Source of the DNA: a virus | DNA length: 64,000 nucleotides | Reading direction: 5' to 3' (one strand) | IMG/VR virus record: IMGVR_UViG_3300043418_000114 | Location: 62,001 to 126,000 of that record | Part shown: one piece after another, positions 59,025 through 64,000 of the stretch | How positions within the stretch are numbered: position 1 is the stretch's first letter | How the letters are laid out: every line of letters begins with the position of its first letter | The notes under the pieces: model-generated | Told to the model about the DNA's origin: nothing | What the model saw: the letters and a program-made list of their open reading frames with translations, nothing else | Databases searched by the model: none | Position numbers and translations under genes: made by a program

Positions 59025-59704
59025 TGAGAGCGTTTGAGTTTTTAGGAGAACAAATTGTTGATGAAATGCCGCTACCGGCAGATTGGGATGCATCCCAAAT
59101 GCGTCAACAAAGTACTACATTCAAATCTCGCTTGGCATACGCATTAGAACGCGCCAAGAAGCTAGGAACAGGTTCTAGTCGTGTTGCCACCGTGATCGAA
59201 TATCAGGGTCGTCCTACAGTGCTTAAAATCGCTAAGAACGCCAAGGGTCTAGCACAGAATAGTGTAGAGGCAGATATTCTCAGTGATGGTTATGGCAGTC
59301 AACTTGGCATTCTTATCCCTATCATTGACTATGATGAACAGAATCGTGAACCAAGTTGGATTCACACTGAAATGGCACAGAAGGCTACTGACAAGCAATT
59401 AAGCACCATCATGAAATGTGGTGATCTGTCCATGCTAGTTCATGCCGCCAACTCAATCGCAGGTAAAAAAAGTTTCTACTCGTATGATAGCGTGGTGAAA
59501 TATTTAAGAGAACATGGTTCTAGTGACAGTGATATCGAAACATTTACTGACTATGCAAACGTTCTAGCTGACCTTGCAAACTCATTTGATGTTGAATTGG
59601 CTGATATGGCACGTGCCGCGAACTGGGGATTATATCACGGTAAACCGGTTATTGTTGATGTTGGTTTCAACAGCAACGTTATGAATCAATATTACAAAAA
59701 ATGA
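59024..59704 (+). CDS. Kinase-like protein with capsid-targeting leader
   Basis: A 226-residue protein starting MRAFEFLGE, the capsid-targeting pattern with L-G-E cleavage. The body has reduced protein-kinase features: GTGSSRVATVIEYQGRPTVL, with the strand ending VLKIA and candidate beta3 lysine K68; SVEAD with candidate helix-C glutamate E82; IPIIDYD; HTEMAQKA (hinge); and NWGLYHGKPVIVDVGF, where DVG could stand for DFG. The catalytic loop HRD is not obvious. It may be an active small kinase or a pseudokinase delivered into the host; both are inference. Confidence 0.65.
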   Translation: MRAFEFLGEQIVDEMPLPADWDASQMRQQSTTFKSRLAYALERAKKLGTGSSRVATVIEYQGRPTVLKIAKNAKGLAQNSVEADILSDGYGSQLGILIPIIDYDEQNREPSWIHTEMAQKATDKQLSTIMKCGDLSMLVHAANSIAGKKSFYSYDSVVKYLREHGSSDSDIETFTDYANVLADLANSFDVELADMARAANWGLYHGKPVIVDVGFNSNVMNQYYKK

Positions 59705-60252
59705 GAGCAGAAGAATTCCTATTTGAGTTTGAATTACCAAAGAACAAATGGGAATTGGTAGTATCTAATGGTGATAAAGAAGAATTAGGTTCTGATTTAG
59801 TTTCTCTAGTTAGACATGCTTATAGTAATACTCCACACGGTAGTTTTGTAAACAGTATAAAAGATGTCATTCCAAGTGATTGGAATGTCATTGATTGGGA
59901 CCAAGATCCAGACGTTGATAGTTGTGTGTTCTATCGCAGTAATAGACCTACTGAAAATTGGACAGGATACAAGATTCAAGGAATCGGACATGATGGCTCA
60001 CGTACTAGTAAAGATAAAGCAATAAATAAAGTACAAGAGCTACTGAGTAGACCAGGCGTTTGGATTGAATCAAGTGACGCAATGCGCCATTTATTGAAAA
60101 AATTAAATGTCCAGTCAATCAATGATGAGCAATTTTTACAACATCTATTTAATGATCCCAATCTAAAAATGGTCAGTGACGACACATACACAAGAGCATT
60201 AAGTGGTGGTAATGTAACAGAGACAGTATTTGGATATCCTAAATTAAAATGA
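59701..60252 (+). CDS. Capsid-cargo protein, possible GNAT-like fold
   Basis: A 183-residue protein starting MRAEEFLFE (L-F-E site). The body reads KNKWELVVSNGDKEELGSDL, VSLVRHAYSNTPHGSFVN, IPSDWNVIDWDQDPDVDSCV, YKIQGIGHDGSRTSKDKAI and GVWIESSDAMRHLLKK. The SDWNVIDWDxDPDVD-type segment is a conserved feature of hypothetical proteins in marine phages; it has an acetyltransferase-like rhythm (long helix, strand, phosphate loop-like GIGHDGSRTSK) but no firm match. Four-base overlaps join it to both neighbours. Confidence 0.65.
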   Translation: MRAEEFLFEFELPKNKWELVVSNGDKEELGSDLVSLVRHAYSNTPHGSFVNSIKDVIPSDWNVIDWDQDPDVDSCVFYRSNRPTENWTGYKIQGIGHDGSRTSKDKAINKVQELLSRPGVWIESSDAMRHLLKKLNVQSINDEQFLQHLFNDPNLKMVSDDTYTRALSGGNVTETVFGYPKLK

Positions 60253-61442
60253 GAGCTACAGAATTTATCACAGAACGTAACAACGGCACTCGCTGGACAG
60301 GCGATGAAATCTATCGTCAAATTGGTGATGAATGTCTCACTGAACTTTTCGAGCCAGGTAAGCCATTTGAATGGGATTTTCGTGGCAGTGAGGAGGCACA
60401 TGCATCATTTACGATAGGCAATGTGCCATATAGATTTACTGCACATACCAACGGTGGTAATCAGTGGGAAATAGAATTCAAAGTAGATAAGAATACATCT
60501 GATAAGAACGCCAAGTATGGACGTACTGGCACTGGCAACTCAGCAGAAGTAATGTCAACAGTCACTGATATCATGCGCGACTTTCTGGGCATGTACAAGG
60601 ACAAAATTAAATATTTGACCTTCAGCGCGGAGGAAGAATCTAGAAAATCATTGTACATGAAAATGGCAAAGCGATTACTTCCTACATGGCGTCTCGGCAG
60701 TAACGATAAAATATATTGGTTAGCTAATCCAGATCATTTAGACGAAGGCGTAGTTGACTGGGCCAAGAAGGGTGCCGCGGCAGGTGCAATTGCACTCGGT
60801 GCATTAGGAGCTGGTGGTGCTGGAGCAAAGCAAATGCCACAACAAGTTCAAAAGCCTGCAGTTATTCAGCCTGCTAAAAAAGTTCAACCACAAGCACAGC
60901 AACAAACAAAAGCACCTGAGCAATTCAATGTGTTAAGTAACAACATTAACAACGAGATTACTCTACAAAGAGCCGCCAGAAAAGCAGGCATTAAGGGGCA
61001 AGAGTTAGCACAGTTTATGGCGCAAATGAAACACGAAAGCTGGGATTTTGAGCGCATGAAAGAGAAAGCACAACCAGGTGTAAAAGACTATTATGCCAAA
61101 CGTTACGACTTAAAGTATTCACCAAAGACAGCGAAGATTTTAGGCAATAAACATGCGGGTGATGGCGCAAGATATCATGGTCGTGGTTTCGTTCAACTAA
61201 CTGGCAGAGACAACTACAGAATGGCAAGTGATGCGTTGGGTATTGATCTATTGAATCACCCTGAACTAGCTAGTAAGCCAGATGTTGCCGCAAAAATAGC
61301 AGTATGGTATTGGAATACAAGAGTTAAGCCTAGTGTTCAAAACTTTGCAGATACTGTAGCAGTGACTAAGAAGATTAACCCAGCGGCAAGAGGTCTAGAG
61401 AATAGACACGAGAATTTTAAAGACTACATGAAAATAATATGA
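60249..61442 (+). CDS. Capsid-cargo protein with GH19 peptidoglycan hydrolase domain
   Basis: A 397-residue protein starting MRATEFITE (I-T-E site). Residues 35-160 form the domain shared with the 51642 protein (FTAHTNGGNQWEIEFKVDKN; VTDIMRDFLGMYKDKIKYLT; RKSLYMKMAKRLLPTW). A Gly/Ala-rich hydrophobic stretch (AAAGAIALGALGAGGAG, about 182-198) and a Pro/Gln linker follow. Residues 235-397 are GH19: MAQMKHESWDF with the catalytic glutamate, RYHGRGFVQLTGRDNYRM, and IAVWYWNTRVKP. A wall-degrading enzyme carried in the head could help DNA entry; location is inferred from the leader. Confidence 0.75.
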   Translation: MRATEFITERNNGTRWTGDEIYRQIGDECLTELFEPGKPFEWDFRGSEEAHASFTIGNVPYRFTAHTNGGNQWEIEFKVDKNTSDKNAKYGRTGTGNSAEVMSTVTDIMRDFLGMYKDKIKYLTFSAEEESRKSLYMKMAKRLLPTWRLGSNDKIYWLANPDHLDEGVVDWAKKGAAAGAIALGALGAGGAGAKQMPQQVQKPAVIQPAKKVQPQAQQQTKAPEQFNVLSNNINNEITLQRAARKAGIKGQELAQFMAQMKHESWDFERMKEKAQPGVKDYYAKRYDLKYSPKTAKILGNKHAGDGARYHGRGFVQLTGRDNYRMASDALGIDLLNHPELASKPDVAAKIAVWYWNTRVKPSVQNFADTVAVTKKINPAARGLENRHENFKDYMKII

Positions 61443-62260
61443 TAAAAATTATAACAACAGCATTATTACTACTTGCTTCAACCCAAACATTTGCATGGAC
61501 ACAGCGTCAACCGCTACCTGTTCAACAATGTCAAGTACACGCACCGTATGGATTTCCTAATACACAGGGTGTACAACCTCTATGCCAACAAGCATATCTA
61601 GTAGGATATGATGCGGCAGCCAAACTACCAAAATTTGTTACTTATGAATTACTTCCTCAAAACGCACTGGGATGTGTTGCTCGTACTAATGCTTTTGTCG
61701 CTAACCAGTTTGTGCCTGGTGGAGCTAGACCAGATGACTACACAGCGACTGGCTTTGACAAAGGCCATGCCGCACCAGACGGTGACTTGTCATGGGACCA
61801 ACAAGTAGAATATGAATCATTCTTGATGACTAACATGTATCCACAAAAGGGTTCATTGAATCGTGGTATTTGGAAATTATTAGAAACTAGTGTACGTGGT
61901 TGGACAGTACAGCGCAATCAAAGCTATACAATTTATGTTGGTGGAATATACAATACAGCTACTGATAAGAAGATCGGCCAAGGTGTAGTTGTGCCAACAG
62001 CATTCTATAAGATCGTTATCAATAATCAAACTAAAGAGATTGCTGGTTGGGGATTCCCTCACGTTGAGCCATATCCTAACTTAGGTAATGACTTAACTAA
62101 GTTCCGTGTTCCAGTTGCGACCCTAATGCAACAGGCCGGAGTTCAATATGCATTCCCACAAGGAGCAATCGAACTACAGCCTGGCAAAGAGTGGGCAGTT
62201 GACTTTGGCGCACTCACTAAAGCAAAACGCACCAAATGTGGCGCGAATGCAGAAGATTAA
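61439..62260 (+). CDS. Secreted DNA/RNA non-specific endonuclease
   Basis: A 273-residue nuclease of the NUC1/Serratia type. Signal peptide: MIKIITTALLLLASTQTFA, with cleavage likely after A-F-A or T-F-A-W. The catalytic motif is DKGH at 107-110 (family DRGH, H110 general base), and the metal-binding asparagine is in SLNRGIWKLLE (N141), with E149 as supporting residue. It would act in the periplasm, degrading extracellular or incoming DNA for nucleotides or against superinfection. ATGA overlap with the upstream cargo gene; tail-to-tail overlap of four bases with the next gene. Confidence 0.88.
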   Translation: MIKIITTALLLLASTQTFAWTQRQPLPVQQCQVHAPYGFPNTQGVQPLCQQAYLVGYDAAAKLPKFVTYELLPQNALGCVARTNAFVANQFVPGGARPDDYTATGFDKGHAAPDGDLSWDQQVEYESFLMTNMYPQKGSLNRGIWKLLETSVRGWTVQRNQSYTIYVGGIYNTATDKKIGQGVVVPTAFYKIVINNQTKEIAGWGFPHVEPYPNLGNDLTKFRVPVATLMQQAGVQYAFPQGAIELQPGKEWAVDFGALTKAKRTKCGANAED

Positions 62261-62985
62261 TTCTTAGTATAAACGAAGTACAATCTATCGTTGGCATCTT
62301 TCTTGAAGGTGTCTAGCGTAAGATTGTACTTTTCAGCAAACTCATTCACGACTTCAAAACTCCAAGGGAAGATATCAACGTAGGGACCTGTCTTATGTGA
62401 GATGCCTGGATTAGCACGTAGATAAAACTTGCCACCCTTCTTTAAGAGATTGACACAATGCTCAAATCGTGCTTCAATCTCATCCTTGCTATTAAAGTTA
62501 ATTGATCCAAGAGCCAGAATTACATCATGTGATTCTGGTTTTACTTTATACTCAAGAATATCAACTTCATAGTCGGCTTGATTGTTATATGGGTCGATAC
62601 CAATTAAGTTTTGAATGCGGCCCTTGAATGGGTGATAGCCACAGCCAACATCAAGTACCTTCTCTGGGTTTAGTTTGTTAACTTCATCAGCAAGCTCCCA
62701 CCCTGTATGCTCATAGTCACCTGTGCGTGGCTTCCAAATCTCTCCAAAGAAGCGCAGGATATATCGTTCGCTCAAATCATCGACGATATCTTTCAATGTA
62801 CCTACGTATTCGCATGGCAAGCTCAATTCGGCCTCTACAGCGTCTTTGAATTTGCGATAACGTGCAGGTGTCCATGGTAAGTCTTGCACAACGGTGTTTT
62901 CGTCAATGGAAATCTTTGCATACTTTGGTAAATTAAACGCAAGTTTCAAATTTTCGCTAACTAGTTTAAAAATTTTAGTGTTCAT
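62257..62985 (-). CDS. SAM-dependent methyltransferase
   Basis: A 242-residue class I methyltransferase. Motif I is VLDVGCGYHPFKG, followed by NLIGIDPYNNQADYEVDILE (acidic residue at the end of beta 2), HDVILALGSINFNSKDEIEA and LLKKGGKFYLRANPG (post-motif). An N-terminal helical region of about 90 residues precedes the core. A longer frame reaches back to 63177 through the divergent promoters, but MNTKIFKLVSE at 62985 is the sensible start. Small-molecule or glycan substrate is possible; none can be read. Confidence 0.85.
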   Translation of the reverse strand: MNTKIFKLVSENLKLAFNLPKYAKISIDENTVVQDLPWTPARYRKFKDAVEAELSLPCEYVGTLKDIVDDLSERYILRFFGEIWKPRTGDYEHTGWELADEVNKLNPEKVLDVGCGYHPFKGRIQNLIGIDPYNNQADYEVDILEYKVKPESHDVILALGSINFNSKDEIEARFEHCVNLLKKGGKFYLRANPGISHKTGPYVDIFPWSFEVVNEFAEKYNLTLDTFKKDANDRLYFVYTKN

Positions 62986-63024
62986 AGTAATTTTTTCTAA
63001 AAAATATAAATTTCTTGGAAATTG

Positions 63025-63032
63025 TATAAATA
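63025..63032 (+). promoter_or_regulatory. Consensus late promoter (TATAAATA) for the TctC-like gene
   Basis: TATAAATA, leader of about 26 bases, consensus ribosome site AGGAGG at 63055-63060, ATG at 63065. Confidence 0.65.
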
Positions 63033-63044
63033 TTCTTGTCGTCA

Positions 63045-63052
63045 TATTTATA
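63045..63052 (-). promoter_or_regulatory. Consensus late promoter for the methyltransferase
   Basis: Minus-strand TATAAATA facing the + strand box at 63025. The two form a nine-base inverted repeat (TATAAATAT/ATATTTATA) with a ten-base centre; both would start near 63038-63039. Confidence 0.45.
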
Positions 63053-63064
63053 TTAGGAGGAACG

Positions 63065-64000
63065 ATGAAAAAACTTTTAGCAACACTCACACTAGTTATA
63101 TTACCTTTGTTCGCATTCGCATGGGAACCATCTAAGCCGGTGACTGTTATTGTGGGTAACACACCTGGAGCAGGCAACGAAATCGCATTTAGGAAACTAG
63201 CAGAGATTGTGCAGAAACAAAACCCAAAGTTTGTTTATGTCGTACAAAACATTCCAGGTGCTGATTCTGTGGTAGCAAATAATAAGGTACTAGATGCTCC
63301 GACTGACGGCTATACAATCAATTTGCCAAGTCATATGAGTTCATACGTGACTAATGATATTTGGGAAAAGAAAGTTAAAAAGTATCAATGGGATAGTTTC
63401 ATCGACGTACTTACAATGGGTAAGAGTCCTCTGGTATTGGTCGCTAGTACAAAAAGTAATGTTAACACGCCAATCGACTTCATTAGATATCTGCATACTT
63501 CTACAAAGCCGATTAATATCGCAGTAGGTGGTGGAGCACACAGAACAGCATATGAGTATTTGATGGAATCTGCACATGGTGACAAGAATCTAATCACCCA
63601 CGTGAAGTTCAATGGTCCGATGCCAGCAGTGTCGAGCGTAGCACAATATGATGGTAAGACGGGTACAGAGTTCGGTATCATACCAATTGCAGTTGCTCGT
63701 TCGTTGATTGATGCAGGTAAAGTTAAACCTATCGGATTCACTGGCACAAGACACATGCCGCAATACCCAGATGTTCCGTTATTGAACACAGTAGCACCTG
63801 GGATTAACGTGTATGCCGCATGGTCAATTCAACTGCCACCTAACACTAACAAAGAGATTGTAGATTGGTATCAAAAAGCATTTAGTACCGCAGTACGTAG
63901 TAAAGAATATGCAGAATGGTGCAAATTAAATGTAGTGTTCTATTCAGAAGACGAATTGACTCCGGTTGGTCTAAAGAAACACATGCAAGAATTACGCACA
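63065..64000 (+). CDS. TctC/Bug-family periplasmic solute-binding protein, 3' end outside window
   Basis: 312 residues visible of a protein that runs off the window without a stop. Signal peptide MKKLLATLTLVILPLFAFA. The mature part shows the tripartite tricarboxylate transporter receptor pattern: KPVTVIVGNTPGAGNEIAFR, VVQNIPGADSVVANNKV, APTDGYTINLPS, INIAVGGGAHRTAYEYL, KFNGPMPAVSSV, FGIIPIAVARSLIDAGKVKP and PQYPDVPLLNTVAPG. It binds organic acids or related solutes in the periplasm. No transporter genes are visible. The very strong AGGAGG site and late promoter show that the phage expresses it. Confidence 0.88.
   Translation, partial: MKKLLATLTLVILPLFAFAWEPSKPVTVIVGNTPGAGNEIAFRKLAEIVQKQNPKFVYVVQNIPGADSVVANNKVLDAPTDGYTINLPSHMSSYVTNDIWEKKVKKYQWDSFIDVLTMGKSPLVLVASTKSNVNTPIDFIRYLHTSTKPINIAVGGGAHRTAYEYLMESAHGDKNLITHVKFNGPMPAVSSVAQYDGKTGTEFGIIPIAVARSLIDAGKVKPIGFTGTRHMPQYPDVPLLNTVAPGINVYAAWSIQLPPNTNKEIVDWYQKAFSTAVRSKEYAEWCKLNVVFYSEDELTPVGLKKHMQELRT

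Noticed and set aside
1-64000. CRISPR arrays, insertion sequences, integrase or attachment sites
   Set aside because: No regularly spaced repeats, transposase, recombinase or att-like duplications were seen; the gene content is that of a lytic T4-like phage.

Overview
This window is part of the genome of a T4-like tailed phage (contractile-tail myovirus). The sequence shows recognisable T4-type replication genes: a gp61-like primase (cut by the left edge), gp41 helicase and gp44 clamp loader. It also shows T4-type morphogenesis genes: gp4, gp13, gp14, gp15, gp18, gp19, and probably gp16 and a tube-initiator paralogue. About thirty copies of a T4-type late promoter box (consensus seen here [G/T/A/C]ATAAATA or CTAAATA) precede structural genes. 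Genes are dense, mostly on the + strand, and often joined by ATGA or TAATG overlaps. No tRNA, rRNA, CRISPR array or insertion sequence was found. The host is not named by the sequence. A lipidic-membrane-type signal peptide on a TctC/Bug-family solute-binding protein and on a secreted nuclease points to a Gram-negative host, possibly an aquatic proteobacterium; this is inference.

Layout. 1-3.5 kb: primase, helicase, a small protein and a ligase-like nucleotidyltransferase. 3.5-12 kb: small structural proteins, an SGNH-like protein, a PD-(D/E)XK nuclease, a repeat-rich fibre and a small membrane (holin-like) protein. 12-15.8 kb, minus strand: Nudix hydrolase, gp15 and gp14. 15.8-19.6 kb: a metabolic cluster (sulfotransferase-like, Pth2-like, P-loop kinase, MazG). 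19.65-20.04 kb: a gene-free stretch that folds on paper into a complex RNA with a pseudoknot. 20-32 kb: gp13, a GNAT-ADP-ribosyltransferase protein, dNMP kinase, HNH protein, giant sheath gp18, two tube proteins, gp4, probable gp16 and a large acidic capsid-internal protein. 32-38.5 kb: fibre and baseplate-like proteins and a GH19 endolysin. 38.5-43 kb: a DnaE-like fragment, GroES-like co-chaperonin, gp44, and minus-strand GIY-YIG endonuclease and PhoH. 43-48.7 kb: head-associated proteins, an FG-repeat holin, DnaJ and ClpA. 48.7-64 kb: NMNAT-like fusion, glycosyltransferase, then a long run of putative capsid-packaged proteins, Dps, a secreted nuclease, a methyltransferase and the TctC-like protein (cut by the right edge).

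How the parts may work together. The strongest unusual theme is a set of at least nine proteins that begin with a short leader ending in [L/I]-x-E, most clearly the MRAxEF[L/I]xE type. This matches the capsid-targeting sequence of T4 internal proteins and Alt, which the prohead protease gp21 removes. Attached bodies carry GNAT, ADP-ribosyltransferase, kinase-like, methyltransferase, GH19 and metal-binding segments, so the phage may inject a cargo of effectors with its DNA. A second theme is regulation. At least twelve genes have a promoter spaced so that the predicted first transcribed base is the A of the ATG, and four genes have the late promoter inside an inverted repeat that would hide the start site in read-through RNA, as known for T4 e, soc and 49. 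A third theme is proteostasis: the phage carries its own GroES-like, DnaJ and ClpA proteins, the last with an intact ClpP-docking loop.
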